Shown one piece after another: positions 45,602 through 54,280 of a DNA stretch of 64,000 nt. Location: contig NZ_JAMAYG010000001.1 in NCBI RefSeq assembly GCF_023712425.1, forward strand, positions 248,001 through 312,000, in the 5' to 3' direction. The translations under genes were made by a program, and so were the position numbers. The notes beneath the pieces were generated by a model. The model had not been told where the DNA came from. It did not search any database and worked only from the letters and a program-made list of their open reading frames with translations. Positions within the stretch are counted from its first letter, which is position 1. Each line of letters begins with the position of its first letter. The stretch comes from Rothia sp. P100. GTDB lineage: Bacteria > Actinomycetota > Actinomycetes > Actinomycetales > Micrococcaceae.

Positions 45602-45638
45602 ACACAAAAAGCCCCCTGAACCTATATTTCAAGGGCCA
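45602..45638 (-). terminator. Terminator after ssrA
   Basis: On the minus strand GCCCTTGAA pairs with TTCAGGGGGC (one bulge), then TTTTTGTGTC follows. It lies just downstream of the tmRNA 3' end. The region 45115-45600 has no gene that I can see. Confidence 0.6.
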
Positions 45639-45650
45639 GAGGGCGGTCTG

Positions 45651-46023
45651 TGGAGATGCGGGGAATCGAACCCCGGTCCGATGTGGCGTCAACGGGTCTT
45701 CTCCGTGCGCAGTTTGTGAAAGCGGTGTTTTCGGCTACCCTGCTTGCGCAAACACTTACAGGGCCTAACCTATTCACATAAAAGTCCCGTTTACCCCTGT
45801 GAACTGGGCAAACAGCAGTGGCCTTTTAAACTGATGGTAGTGACTGAGCCAAAGGCATGCTCAGGCTACCAGACTGCATCGCTGGGTTAATTAGGCAGCG
45901 AGTGCGAAGTCAGTGCGCTTAGATTCTGCACTTATTTTTTTGCAGAGGGCGTTAACGAGATAACTCTGCATCCTCGGCACGCTTCATCCATTTCAACTCA
46001 CATCGTCGAAACCGATCATCCCC
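45651..46023 (-). ncRNA. ssrA: Transfer-messenger RNA (tmRNA)
   Basis: tmRNA rescues stalled ribosomes with SmpB. The 5' end GGGGATGATCGGTTTCGAC and 3' end GGTTCGATTCCCCGCATCTCC form the tRNA-Ala-like part, including the G3-U70 pair that alanyl-tRNA synthetase needs. CCA is not encoded. The tag reading frame at 45891-45929 encodes AESKRTDFALAA followed by TAA. The whole molecule is 373 bases. smpB lies 800 bases upstream on the same strand. Confidence 0.95.
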
Positions 46024-46187
46024 ATATTCTTTTATCAAAGAACCCGAATAAAACGTTACCTAGCAGCCTCTAACGATGTTCTCGTATAAAAATGCCAGCT
46101 CGTCATTACTCGGATACCCCAGTCTACACTTGTCCTCTACCCGTGTAAAGGTAGAGGACAAGTGAGTCGTTTGAGAAACACCCAGGC

Positions 46188-46790
46188 TTAGTTATCGGAG
46201 GTGCTGATTCCCATCTGCTGATTGATGCACTGCTCTAACGCAACCTGATCATTAGAATAATCAGCGCATTCCAAAGCAGCTCCGCCTGCCCATCCAAAGA
46301 GTATTCCCATAACGATGGCAGCGAAAAGACCCAGTGTGCTGAGGACGATGCCGGTAATAGCCATTCCCTTACCATCAGCTTGACCCTTGTTAGCTTTCAC
46401 CAGAGCAACGATGCCCAGGATTAGACCAACCAGACCAAAAATACCGCCAATCAGCATCCAGCCGCTGAGGAAGGCAAGGATACCGAGCACCAGCGCTGCG
46501 ATAGCCAGCCCCTTCGGCTTGGGCTGCTGGTAAGTGGTGTAACCGTTAGCTCCGTAAGTTGGCTGCTGGTAGCCCTGTGAGTAGTCAGTAGCGGGCTGGT
46601 TGTAGACTTGCTGCTGAGCTCCGTTGTAGGAAGGGGTATTCGTTGAGTAGTCAGTTGGGTTGCTGCCAGTAGCTGCCTGGGATCCAGCCTGGCTAGTTGA
46701 GTTAGGCTGACCATCGTTGTTTCCTGAAGCAGAGTACTGCCCGGGTACGTAGTCGCCGTAAGGGTTTTCGTTGTTATTTCCGGTGGTCAT
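46188..46790 (-). CDS. Small membrane protein, DUF4190-like (Gln/Tyr/Asn-rich N-terminus)
   Basis: This protein of about 200 residues starts with a long disordered Gly/Asn/Gln/Tyr/Ser-rich stretch (about 1-95). It then has two membrane segments (LAIAALVLGILAFLSGWMLIGG, GLVGLILGIVALVKANKG) and a third (GMAITGIVLSTLGLFAAIVMGILFG), matching the DUF4190 pattern. The tail has two cysteines (CADYSNDQVALEQCINQQ), like the paralogue across ssrA. AAGGAG six bases upstream supports the second ATG (46790). It follows smpB by 27 bases and may be in its operon. Confidence 0.65.
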   Translation of the reverse strand: MTTGNNNENPYGDYVPGQYSASGNNDGQPNSTSQAGSQAATGSNPTDYSTNTPSYNGAQQQVYNQPATDYSQGYQQPTYGANGYTTYQQPKPKGLAIAALVLGILAFLSGWMLIGGIFGLVGLILGIVALVKANKGQADGKGMAITGIVLSTLGLFAAIVMGILFGWAGGAALECADYSNDQVALEQCINQQMGISTSDN

Positions 46791-46819
46791 CATTTACTCC
46801 TTGAGTGTTTGGTTGGGTC

Positions 46820-47308
46820 TTAACCAAGATTCTTATAGCGCATAGCTTTGTGAGCTTCAAGGTTATCCTGCCGCTCACGAAGCGCTTGGCGCTTATCATA
46901 ATCGCGTTTACCGGTGGCTAGCGCGATTTCTACCTTGGCCTTACCGTTGGTGAAATAAAGCTTGAGCGGCACAACTGTGTAGCCGCTTTCGCGTAATTTC
47001 TGGGCAATTCTATTAAGTTCGCTGCGGTGCAACAGCAGTTTACGCCGGCGGCGGGATGTGTGGTTGGTCCACGAACCGCGGCCGTATTCTGCGATATGGA
47101 TATTCTCTAGCCATAGTTCATCGCCGTACATCTGGCAGAAACCATCGGTGAGGGATGCTCCACCATCTCGTAAGGATTTGACCTCTGTACCTAGGAGCAC
47201 CAAGCCGGCCTCCCAGGTTTCGATGATGTTGTAATTGTGCCGAGCCCTGCGGTTGGAGGCGACGATACTATTATTTGGGTCAGCCTTAACAGGTTTTTTC
47301 TTAGCCAT
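46820..47308 (-). CDS. smpB: SsrA-binding protein SmpB
   Basis: SmpB binds tmRNA and brings it to stalled ribosomes. The 162-residue protein has the N-terminal NRRARHNYNIIETWEAGLVLLGTEVKSLR, the family GQVHTSRRRRKLLLH-like region (WTNHTSRRRRKLLLHR) and the basic C-terminal tail (GKRDYDKRQALRERQDNLEAHKA) that enters the mRNA channel. It begins 2 bases after prfB. In most actinobacteria ftsE and ftsX lie between prfB and smpB; here they are missing. Its partner ssrA is downstream. Confidence 0.94.
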   Translation of the reverse strand: MAKKKPVKADPNNSIVASNRRARHNYNIIETWEAGLVLLGTEVKSLRDGGASLTDGFCQMYGDELWLENIHIAEYGRGSWTNHTSRRRRKLLLHRSELNRIAQKLRESGYTVVPLKLYFTNGKAKVEIALATGKRDYDKRQALRERQDNLEAHKAMRYKNLG

Positions 47309-47310
47309 TC

Positions 47311-48435
47311 TTACTCTTTGTCTTTTCCTTCAGCTCGTGCAGCAGCTCGCCATCGTACCCCAGCATCAATAAAACTATCTAGCCCTCCGTCAAAGACTGC
47401 ACTGGGGTTGCCTTCTTCATGGTTGGTGCGTAGATCTTTAACCATCTGGTAGGGGTTTAGTACGTATGACCGCATTTGATCGCCCCAACTTGCCTTAACA
47501 TCGCCGGCGAGTTCTTTCTTCCGGGCGTCTTCTTGCTCTTTTTGGAGGAGTAAAAGCCGTGATTGAAGCACTCTGAGGGCAGCTGCCCGGTTTTGTATCT
47601 GAGACTTTTCATTTTGCATCGAGACAACTATTCCGGTGGGAATATGCGTCATGCGAACCGCTGAGTCAGTAGTGTTGACTGACTGGCCACCTGGTCCAGA
47701 TGACCTAAACACATCAATTTTTAACTCGTTCTCAGGGATATCTACGTGGTCAGTCTGCTCAATGAGGGGTATTACCTCGACTGCCGCAAAACTGGTCATT
47801 CGTTTTCCCTGGCTATTGAAAGGCGAGATGCGAACAAGGCGGTGTGTGCCAGCTTCAACAGAGAGACGTCCGAAAGCGAAGGGTGCTTTGACCTCGAAAG
47901 TCGCTGATTTGAGGCCGGCTTCCTCAGCATAGGAGGTATCCAAGATATTAACCTCGAGCCCGTTGCGTTCAGCCCAGCGGGTATACATCCGTAATAGCAT
48001 TTCAGCGAAGTCAGCTGCATCAACACCACCGGCCCCAGCGCGGATTGTGACTACAGCGTCACGCTGGTCGTACTCCCCAGAGAGCAGGGTTAGTACTTCA
48101 AGCTCAGCCAGCTTGGCACGAATAGTGCTTAGCTCTTTTTCGGCATCTGCAAGTGCCTCAGCATCGCTGTCTTCTTCACTGAGCTCAACCATGATCTCAA
48201 GCTCGTCCAGGGCTTCTTCAATTTTGAGGAGGCGGGCTAAATCTGCTTGTTTATGGGAGAGTGATGATGTTATTTTTTGGGCGTTCTCGGGGTCATCCCA
48301 AAGCTCAGGTGCACCAGCTTGCTCTGAAAGGTCTTCGATGGCACGGCGCATACCTTCGATGTCGCTTACCTCTGCGATGGAAGCGTAGGTTGATCGAAGG
48401 TCTCTGATTTCAGCTGAAAAGTCTATGGATGCCAT
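47311..48435 (-). CDS. prfB: Peptide chain release factor 2
   Basis: RF2 reads UGA and UAA. The 374-residue protein has the helical domain 1 (about 20-110), the recognition region with [14 protein letters not shown] (about 205-218; contains the SPF tripeptide) and the catalytic [20 protein letters not shown]. The frame is open from the first codon, with no in-frame TGA near codon 25, so the programmed +1 frameshift of many bacteria is absent, as is usual in actinobacteria. It is followed directly by smpB and preceded by the Tad operon. Confidence 0.94.
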   Translation of the reverse strand: MASIDFSAEIRDLRSTYASIAEVSDIEGMRRAIEDLSEQAGAPELWDDPENAQKITSSLSHKQADLARLLKIEEALDELEIMVELSEEDSDAEALADAEKELSTIRAKLAELEVLTLLSGEYDQRDAVVTIRAGAGGVDAADFAEMLLRMYTRWAERNGLEVNILDTSYAEEAGLKSATFEVKAPFAFGRLSVEAGTHRLVRISPFNSQGKRMTSFAAVEVIPLIEQTDHVDIPENELKIDVFRSSGPGGQSVNTTDSAVRMTHIPTGIVVSMQNEKSQIQNRAAALRVLQSRLLLLQKEQEDARKKELAGDVKASWGDQMRSYVLNPYQMVKDLRTNHEEGNPSAVFDGGLDSFIDAGVRWRAAARAEGKDKE

Positions 48436-48528
48436 GGGTATTAAGCCTATCTGAAATTTATAAGCTCTGTGAGTTTCTTACCGCCATTTTACTCAAGGGC
48501 AGAAAGTAGAGCAGCGGGGAGCTTTTCT

Positions 48529-49026
48529 CTACTGTTGCTGGGTGGTCTGAACGCGTGCTCTGCCGGTAACGGTGATGGGGACGCCATCAGGAACCACCAC
48601 CGACAACAAGGGCGGATAGGCCGTTGAGTTGAGTACCACTACAGCCGTATTGGAGGTGGAGACACCTGTAGCGGGATTAATAATTAGGTTATTAAAATCA
48701 GATGCTGCACCACTCTCCCCGATAAAAGTTTGGACCGTTGAGTTAACCGTTGTCGGGTTTAGCCGGGGCACAGCCTCACCTGCTCCTGCAGAGCTGATGC
48801 CTTCTACCCGCTGAGCAGCAGCGCTGGCACTCTGATCGGCCAGTGCCTGAAGTCGGTGTCTTTCCAGGTACACTGAGCTCACGGCCACCACCGTGGAGGC
48901 TACTAATAAAAGCACGAGGCAGAGACCCACTATGAGCAACAGAATACTGCCCTTCTCGCTGTCTACAGAGTGTTTATTGTGATGGCTTAATAGCAAAGCT
49001 CGGTCTCTTAAGCGAACTGCAGTCAT
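48529..49026 (-). CDS. TadG-like pilus assembly protein
   Basis: This 165-residue protein has a hydrophilic N-terminus, one membrane segment (GSILLLIVGLCLVLLLVASTVVAVSSVYLERHRLQALADQSASAAAQ), which resembles the TadG N-terminal domain, and a secreted Ala/Ser/Thr/Val-rich C-terminal part. It is the last gene of the Tad operon. Its start touches the end of the preceding TadE-like gene. In Tad systems such proteins form minor pseudopilin components. Confidence 0.7.
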   Translation of the reverse strand: MTAVRLRDRALLLSHHNKHSVDSEKGSILLLIVGLCLVLLLVASTVVAVSSVYLERHRLQALADQSASAAAQRVEGISSAGAGEAVPRLNPTTVNSTVQTFIGESGAASDFNNLIINPATGVSTSNTAVVVLNSTAYPPLLSVVVPDGVPITVTGRARVQTTQQQ

Positions 49027-49526
49027 TATGAGTAGAGCCCTCCCCAGCTAATAGCTTGAGAAGTCATCGTTGCAATAGTTGGAGCACCTGGCCAGGGTAT
49101 AAGCGGCAACTGCACTTCGATTGAAACACTGACTGTTAGACGCTCGCCGTTAGCGCAGCTATCTTCGCATCCGAACTGAGTACTGACCTTGCTCGCATCC
49201 ACGCCGTAGTCACTGGCTGCCCGCTCTGCAACTGATTGGGCAGCACCTTGACCTCTTAGGCTAGGTTCAACTTGTTGCACATACTGAAGAGATTGCTGAC
49301 TAGCATTAGAAGCTGCAAAAGCTCCAGACTGGAGAGCGAAAACGGAGATGAGAAAATACATGGTGGGCAACATTAGCATGGTACCCAGCACAATAAACTC
49401 AATCAGAGCATTTCCGTTCTCGTGATGGTCCGTGCCCGCAGGTGACGATTCATCGGGTTGCCTCTTAGCTTCTGTAGATTCTGCGCGTTTGCTCACCCTA
49501 AGCATGTCACTGCTGAACCACGGCAT
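49026..49526 (-). CDS. TadE-like minor pseudopilin
   Basis: This 166-residue protein has a hydrophilic N-terminus (about 1-37) followed by the TadE-type GNALIEFIVLGTMLMLPTMYFLISVF membrane segment with the conserved glutamate, then a secreted C-terminal domain with two cysteines close together (CEDSC). The start at 49526 overlaps the previous gene by 20 bases; ATG 49505, two bases before the upstream stop, is an alternative. It probably forms part of the pilus or secretion pore with the neighbouring TadE and TadG proteins. Confidence 0.7.
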   Translation of the reverse strand: MPWFSSDMLRVSKRAESTEAKRQPDESSPAGTDHHENGNALIEFIVLGTMLMLPTMYFLISVFALQSGAFAASNASQQSLQYVQQVEPSLRGQGAAQSVAERAASDYGVDASKVSTQFGCEDSCANGERLTVSVSIEVQLPLIPWPGAPTIATMTSQAISWGGLYS

Positions 49527-49887
49527 GTCCGGTCACCTCCCAGGATGAGACGAAACCAAAAGGTCCCAGCAAGGGAACAGGTGCTTGAATACGTACCTCA
49601 ACAGCAGGTACGCCCTGCCAGTCAGTAATTCCTGTGGTGACATCTGCTTGGTAGGAGTCCGGCAGAACACTATATAGAAGCTCTACAGCTCTAGCGCCAC
49701 CATCTTCTGGCTGTCGATCCAGCAGCGCCCCGTATCGAGCGCCTTGCGAGGCAGCATCCTGCACCACATTTTTTGTGAACATAGCAAACGCTATTTGCAG
49801 GACACCCAGAAAGAGTAAGACCACCATAGCCGAAACCATGACGAACTCCGCGGTAGCGTTACCCTTTTGAAGATCCTCGCGCACCAT
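49507..49887 (-). CDS. TadE family protein
   Basis: This 126-residue minor pseudopilin has the typical short basic N-terminus MVREDLQKGN, then ATAEFVMVSAMVVLLFLGVLQIAFAMF (one membrane segment with the conserved Glu at +5 of the mature form) and a secreted domain of about 85 residues. It is followed by a second TadE-like gene and preceded by the Flp-like gene, all in one operon. Confidence 0.78.
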   Translation of the reverse strand: MVREDLQKGNATAEFVMVSAMVVLLFLGVLQIAFAMFTKNVVQDAASQGARYGALLDRQPEDGGARAVELLYSVLPDSYQADVTTGITDWQGVPAVEVRIQAPVPLLGPFGFVSSWEVTGHAVVQQ

Positions 49888-49891
49888 ATCT

Positions 49892-50101
49892 TTAGCGGCT
49901 CAGCATCGACATAGCGTTATTAAACATCCCGATGAGCGCATCTTGAGCAACCACAAGAATCGCAGCGACCAAAATTGCGGTCATCATGGTAATCATGACC
50001 CAGCCAGGTACATCCCCTCGATCGCTGTGATCTTCCGAAGTAGACGGGGCAAAAAGAGACAACATCACTTTCAGATAGGTTTCGTTCATAAGATTCTTCA
50101 T
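49892..50101 (-). CDS. Small Flp-like protein, candidate major pilin
   Basis: This 69-residue protein has one C-terminal membrane segment (PGWVMITMMTAILVAAILVVAQDALIGMF) after a charged stretch (SEDHSDRGDVP). Its place between tadC and the TadE genes is that of the major pilin Flp in Tad operons. However, the usual G/(x4)E prepilin cleavage signature is not obvious. The role as pilin is therefore inferred mainly from position and size. Confidence 0.6.
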   Translation of the reverse strand: MKNLMNETYLKVMLSLFAPSTSEDHSDRGDVPGWVMITMMTAILVAAILVVAQDALIGMFNNAMSMLSR

Positions 50102-50141
50102 AGCGGGGTTCCTTCTTTTCGATATAGCTGTGAGTAGGTGG

Positions 50142-51074
50142 TCAAAAATTTAGATTGAGAAGTGAGATACCTGGAAACATCGCAAACAACACGGTGAGCG
50201 GCAAGATAAGGAAAACAACCGGTGTCATCATGCCGATTTCTTTCTTGCCAGCGGTTTCCATCAGCTCTCGTTTAGCGTTATCCCTGACGTCCTGGGCTTG
50301 AGCTCTAAGCACATCAGCTAACGGTGTTCCTCGCTCGATAGCGACAATGAGACCATCTACAAATCGAGATAAAGCTGCGACGGAAGTTCTACGAGAAAAG
50401 CTCTGTAAGGCACTCAGAAGACTTTCACCAGAACGGGTCAGGGCTAAAATCTTACGGAATTCCTTTGAAAGCTCACCGTTTGAGCTACGCACCACCCGTT
50501 CAAGAGAACCAATTGCTGACTCACCAGCTGTTACCGATAGTGCCATCAGTTCAGCCAGCGCCGGGAACTCGGCAAGCATTGCCTTTTCACGCTTATTAAT
50601 CTGTTGAGTCAACCAGTAGTCCCTACCCAGGAAACCGCAGGCGCCAGCCAGCAGCACGAGAATCAGACCGGTTATTATTCCTACCTGTCCCCTTACTGCA
50701 CCCATCACCACAAAAAACAGTGCCAGGGTCAGAGCTCCAATGCTCCACAGAACTTGCTGCACGCGGTACTCAGAGACGGTGAGTCCACCTCCCCACTGCT
50801 CAATACGTTTCTCCAGAGAAGCGGTATCCAGGCTACTCCTACCCAAGGTCTTGTACATTGTCTCGATGGCCGGTGCCAGCATAGCTGTAAACCCACCATA
50901 TAAACCTTCAGGTAAATTGCGGAACTCACTCACCGAATTTTTTCTCAGTTCAGCTGCACGAAGTTGAGAGGCAATACGCTCAGAAAAGTCCTCGGTTCGG
51001 TGCACCAGCGTGCTGAGAATAATGAGCCAAAGGCCACAGGCTAAACTCAACCCTAAGATAACTTCGAGGTTCAT
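50142..51074 (-). CDS. tadC: Type II secretion/Tad inner-membrane protein TadC
   Basis: This 310-residue protein of the GspF/T2SSF family anchors the pilus motor. It has an N-terminal membrane segment, a cytoplasmic T2SSF domain (about 130-270, AEFPALAELMALSVTAGESAIGSLERV and ERGTPLADVLRAQAQDVRDNAKRELME) and further membrane segments at the C-terminus (GMMTPVVFLILPLTVLFAMFPGISLL). It overlaps the end of tadB by four bases. TadB and TadC together are needed for Flp pilus assembly in studied systems. Confidence 0.85.
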   Translation of the reverse strand: MNLEVILGLSLACGLWLIILSTLVHRTEDFSERIASQLRAAELRKNSVSEFRNLPEGLYGGFTAMLAPAIETMYKTLGRSSLDTASLEKRIEQWGGGLTVSEYRVQQVLWSIGALTLALFFVVMGAVRGQVGIITGLILVLLAGACGFLGRDYWLTQQINKREKAMLAEFPALAELMALSVTAGESAIGSLERVVRSSNGELSKEFRKILALTRSGESLLSALQSFSRRTSVAALSRFVDGLIVAIERGTPLADVLRAQAQDVRDNAKRELMETAGKKEIGMMTPVVFLILPLTVLFAMFPGISLLNLNF

Positions 51075-51931
51075 GCCAGCACCCGCTTTTCTTCAGGCAG
51101 TGAACCTATTCTCATCATCAGTCTGTAAGCAAAGATCGTAATAAGCAGGCCACCAGATAGAACTACAAATCCAGCCACACTATTATAGATTTTTAGTGTA
51201 CTGGGTTGAGTAGCCATAAGACCTAGGACTATCCACGGGGCAACACTGGCCAGGCGTGCGGCATTGACCGTCCACGATTGACGAGCCTCGAGCTCAGAAC
51301 GGGTTCTGGTATTTTCTCGAAGGAACATACTCAGCGTTCCTAATAGTCGGCCTAAATCAGTACCGCCAACCTCACGCGTTACTTTAAGAGCTTCGATGAT
51401 GTTATCTGCTGTAGGATCACTGAGCCGCGTCTTCAGACGTTCCAGTGCAGGAACAAACTCACCACTAGCTCTATAGTCTGAAGCGAAAGCTGCAAAAGCT
51501 GGCCTGAGAGGTTCCGGGCCGCGGTGTTGAAGTTGCATCAGAGCTTCCGGAAGAGACATTCCGGCTCTGATAGCAGACCTGAGATGATCCACCGCATCTG
51601 GCCACAAATCCCGTAACACGGTTTGTCTACGCTTTGCGCGGTAACGTATCACCGTTCGGGGTAAAAAGATTCCTATCACCCCGCAAATGATCGCCAGTGG
51701 AACTATGCCTGTGAGCGCCAATGCGATGATCGTAAGGAAGAGAGCAGCCACCAGCGACATTGCGAAGAATAATTTGACCGATACCTTCTCAAGGTCAGCT
51801 TGCCTCAACATAGTCTGCAAGCTGGATGCCTTACGGACCTTCAAAGGCTTATTCTGTGTTTCCTGCCAGAAAGACACCCAAATAAAGAGGAATCCAACTC
51901 CCATCATCAAACCGATAATGACGCTTATCAT
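51071..51931 (-). CDS. tadB: Type II secretion/Tad inner-membrane protein TadB
   Basis: This 286-residue T2SSF-family membrane protein has two or three N-terminal membrane segments, the cytoplasmic domain (about 90-220, WPDAVDHLRSAIRAGMSLPEALMQLQHRGPEPLRPAFAAFASDYR) and C-terminal membrane segments (VAPWIVLGLMATQPSTL, VAGFVVLSGGLLITIFAYRLMM). It overlaps tadA at its start and tadC at its end by four bases each, typical of translational coupling. Confidence 0.85.
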   Translation of the reverse strand: MISVIIGLMMGVGFLFIWVSFWQETQNKPLKVRKASSLQTMLRQADLEKVSVKLFFAMSLVAALFLTIIALALTGIVPLAIICGVIGIFLPRTVIRYRAKRRQTVLRDLWPDAVDHLRSAIRAGMSLPEALMQLQHRGPEPLRPAFAAFASDYRASGEFVPALERLKTRLSDPTADNIIEALKVTREVGGTDLGRLLGTLSMFLRENTRTRSELEARQSWTVNAARLASVAPWIVLGLMATQPSTLKIYNSVAGFVVLSGGLLITIFAYRLMMRIGSLPEEKRVLA

Positions 51932-53178
51932 GCTGAATCCCCGGTGTGACTGAGAAGGGTCTCTGGGGAAAAACCCGCCCTCCTAAATTTATCCTGAGAA
52001 GGTGTTTCTGAGCCAACACACACGAGGCGGCCCTCACGCTGGGTAAAAAGTGTCGAAGTCTCAATTATTCCGTTCTCGACCCTGTTGCCTACAGCCACAA
52101 TTTCCTCTACTCGCCGTTTTCCTTGTAGGTCACGGGCACAGTGGACCACTAGATCAAAGCATGATGCTACGGTTGGAACCACAAAGCCTGATGAGATATT
52201 GTCACCGGCGAGCAATGGCAGGGTACAAATTTTTGTTATTGCATCCCTGGCAGAGTTGGCATGAATAGTACACAGACCGGGTAAGCCAGAGTTGAGAGCA
52301 ATGAGCATATCAAGGGATTCTGCTTCGCGGACTTCGCCGATGATAAGGCGGTCAGGGCGCATGCGCAATGCTTCTTTCACAAGACGTCGAAGCGGAATTT
52401 CGCCCTGTCCCTCAAGGTTGGGTTGCCTGCACTGCATATTGACGACATCCCTTAAGGGTATTTTGAGTTCAAAGATCTCCTCACATGTCACAACACGTTC
52501 ACGCATACCGATTGAGGCTGTTAAACAGTTCAACATGGTGGTTTTACCAGCCTGGGTAGCTCCCGAAACAAGAACGTTAATACCGCTAGCAATGGCAGCA
52601 TCAAGAAAGCGAGCAGCCTCTGGCGAGAGTGAACCTAGTTTCACGAGATCGTTGAGACGCGTTGCTCTGGCAATGAACTTCCGGATATTCACAGACCAGT
52701 GCTTCCTGGTGATATCGGGGATTACAACGTGCAACCTGGACCCGTCAGGCAGGGAGCTATCGACAAAAGGGGTACTAAGGTCCAGACGGCGTCCAGAGGT
52801 TTTCAGCATTCGCTCAACTAGCGCTCTAATTTGCTGGTCGTCCAGAGAGACACCGGTTAGCTCAGATTCTCCTCCCCGAGCGACAAATATCTCGGTGGGT
52901 GAATTAATCCAGATTTCTTCAACATCAGGATCATCAAGAAACTTTTGGATTTCACCAAACCCACACACTCTGTCGAAAAGCACGTGGTGAAGAGGCACAA
53001 GGTTATCGACTCTAGGAACAATCCCCCTGAGCATTCTCTGTTCGTAGGAATCGATAGCTCTGGTGATGAGTTTTCTGGCCTCATCAGGTTGAGTCAGGGG
53101 ATCAATATTGCTCTGACGCACTAGGTCACGCACGTCCATCTCAAGCAGACGTTCAGCTTCGATTACGGACACTGTCAT
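51928..53178 (-). CDS. tadA: Tad/CpaF secretion ATPase
   Basis: TadA is the hexameric ATPase that drives pilus assembly. The 416-residue protein has an N-terminal domain (about 1-90), the arginine-rich linker, Walker A GATQAGKTTML, the Asp box EEIFELKIP, Walker B RPDRLIIGEVREAESLDML and the His box GLCTIHANSARDA. The start is ATG 53178 or GTG 53172 (AAGGGGGG lies 8 bases before the GTG). It is the first gene of a compact tadA-tadB-tadC-flp-tadE-tadE-tadG operon. No tadZ, cpaB, cpaC or prepilin peptidase gene is present in the window. Confidence 0.9.
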   Translation of the reverse strand: MTVSVIEAERLLEMDVRDLVRQSNIDPLTQPDEARKLITRAIDSYEQRMLRGIVPRVDNLVPLHHVLFDRVCGFGEIQKFLDDPDVEEIWINSPTEIFVARGGESELTGVSLDDQQIRALVERMLKTSGRRLDLSTPFVDSSLPDGSRLHVVIPDITRKHWSVNIRKFIARATRLNDLVKLGSLSPEAARFLDAAIASGINVLVSGATQAGKTTMLNCLTASIGMRERVVTCEEIFELKIPLRDVVNMQCRQPNLEGQGEIPLRRLVKEALRMRPDRLIIGEVREAESLDMLIALNSGLPGLCTIHANSARDAITKICTLPLLAGDNISSGFVVPTVASCFDLVVHCARDLQGKRRVEEIVAVGNRVENGIIETSTLFTQREGRLVCVGSETPSQDKFRRAGFSPETLLSHTGDSA

Positions 53179-53442
53179 TCCCCCCTTATCCCAGCTCCCG
53201 AACCCTCAGATATAAGCACAAACATAGCTTTGATATGGTGGAATATCCAAGCCTAATCACCGGGTTGTGGATAACCTACTCCACGAAATAGCAGAACGTA
53301 TTTAGCTACTAACCAGTAGCCATCCTTTGACTAGCAGGAATAGATTTATCCTCATTTTGGGGTGACTCAGGGTGAGAGGTGTACACAAAGGACTATAAAT
53401 GCGTAACATATTGACACAATTTTCGACCATAGCTTCTAGAAA

Positions 53443-53476
53443 GGCACCCACTGAACGATATGTTCAGTGGGTGCCC
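53443..53476 (-). terminator. Terminator after wzt
   Basis: GGCACCCACTGAAC and GTTCAGTGGGTGCC are perfect 14-base arms around a five-base loop. On the minus strand they are followed by TTTCTAG. This ends the glf-glfT2-wzm-wzt operon. The rest of 53179-53500 is AT-rich and holds the tadA promoter region and one DnaA-box-like 9-mer, with no gene seen. Confidence 0.8.
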
Positions 53477-53500
53477 TCTCACTAGAATGTAGCGGCTGCT

Positions 53501-54274
53501 TTACATTTCTCCGCGTAGTATCTTGATAGCGTCATCGATATGCCCATCAAAGCTAAGGTTCCCCTTCTCCAAAACCACGCCGCGGTCACAAATCTTTGAG
53601 ACCAAGTCAAGGTCGTGACTCACGACCACCAGGGTCTTGCCTTCTGCACACAGCTCTCTAATCTTGCCAATACATTTTTTCTGGAAGGGTTCATCGCCTA
53701 CCGCGAGGATTTCATCCACCAAGAAAATCTCTGGATCGGTATGAACAGCCACCGCGAACGCCAATCGCAGGTACATACCTGAAGAATAAAATTTGACCTC
53801 GGTATCAATGAATTCACCAATTTCTGAGAATTCAACGATTTGGTCAAACTTAGCCTCAATCTGTTCCTTCTCCATGCCGAGAATTGCAGCGTTGAGATAG
53901 ACGTTATCTCGTCCAGTGAGGTCGGGGTGGAAGCCCGCACCAACCTCGATCAGGCCAGCGATACGGCCGCGCGTCAGCACTTCTCCCCCATCAGGGTGCA
54001 TTACTCCAGAGATAAGTTTGAGCAGAGTTGATTTACCAGAGCCGTTAAAGCCGAGTAGAGCTACCCGCTCCCCCTCGCGCACGTCTACCGTTACACCGTT
54101 CAGTGCATTGAACTTTTCGTTCAGGTCGCCCTTACGCCCCTTAATGAGCCAGATAAAGGCTTCCTTCATAGAGCGAGTATGGCGGAGCACAAAACGTTTA
54201 ACCAGAGAGTCAACGCGAATCACCACTGCGGCGTCCGGCGAAACCGGTGGCAGGTTCATTTCTTCAATCTTCAC
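53501..54274 (-). CDS. wzt: Polysaccharide ABC exporter, ATP-binding protein (Wzt, short form)
   Basis: This 257-residue ATPase has GFNGSGKSTLLKLI (Walker A), the ABC2-polysaccharide signature FYSSGMYLRLAFAVA and IFLVDEILAVGD (Walker B). It lacks the C-terminal carbohydrate-binding domain of O-antigen Wzt proteins, so its length matches mycobacterial Rv3781 and the TagH core. With Wzm it probably exports a lipid-linked galactan across the membrane. It is the last gene of the operon, six bases after wzm. Confidence 0.88.
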   Translation of the reverse strand: MKIEEMNLPPVSPDAAVVIRVDSLVKRFVLRHTRSMKEAFIWLIKGRKGDLNEKFNALNGVTVDVREGERVALLGFNGSGKSTLLKLISGVMHPDGGEVLTRGRIAGLIEVGAGFHPDLTGRDNVYLNAAILGMEKEQIEAKFDQIVEFSEIGEFIDTEVKFYSSGMYLRLAFAVAVHTDPEIFLVDEILAVGDEPFQKKCIGKIRELCAEGKTLVVVSHDLDLVSKICDRGVVLEKGNLSFDGHIDDAIKILRGEM

Positions 54275-54280
54275 GCTGTA

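Noticed and set aside
47311-48435. Programmed +1 frameshift in prfB
   Set aside because: The frame is open throughout and there is no in-frame TGA at the usual place.
53266-53274. TGTGGATAA, a perfect DnaA box
   Set aside because: It is a single copy with no cluster of boxes and no dnaA or dnaN nearby, so an origin is not supported; chance or a minor regulatory site remains possible.
53411-53439. TTGACA with TTCTAG 17 bases later, a plus-strand promoter candidate
   Set aside because: The -10 match is poor, and the next element is a strong hairpin with no plus-strand gene after it.
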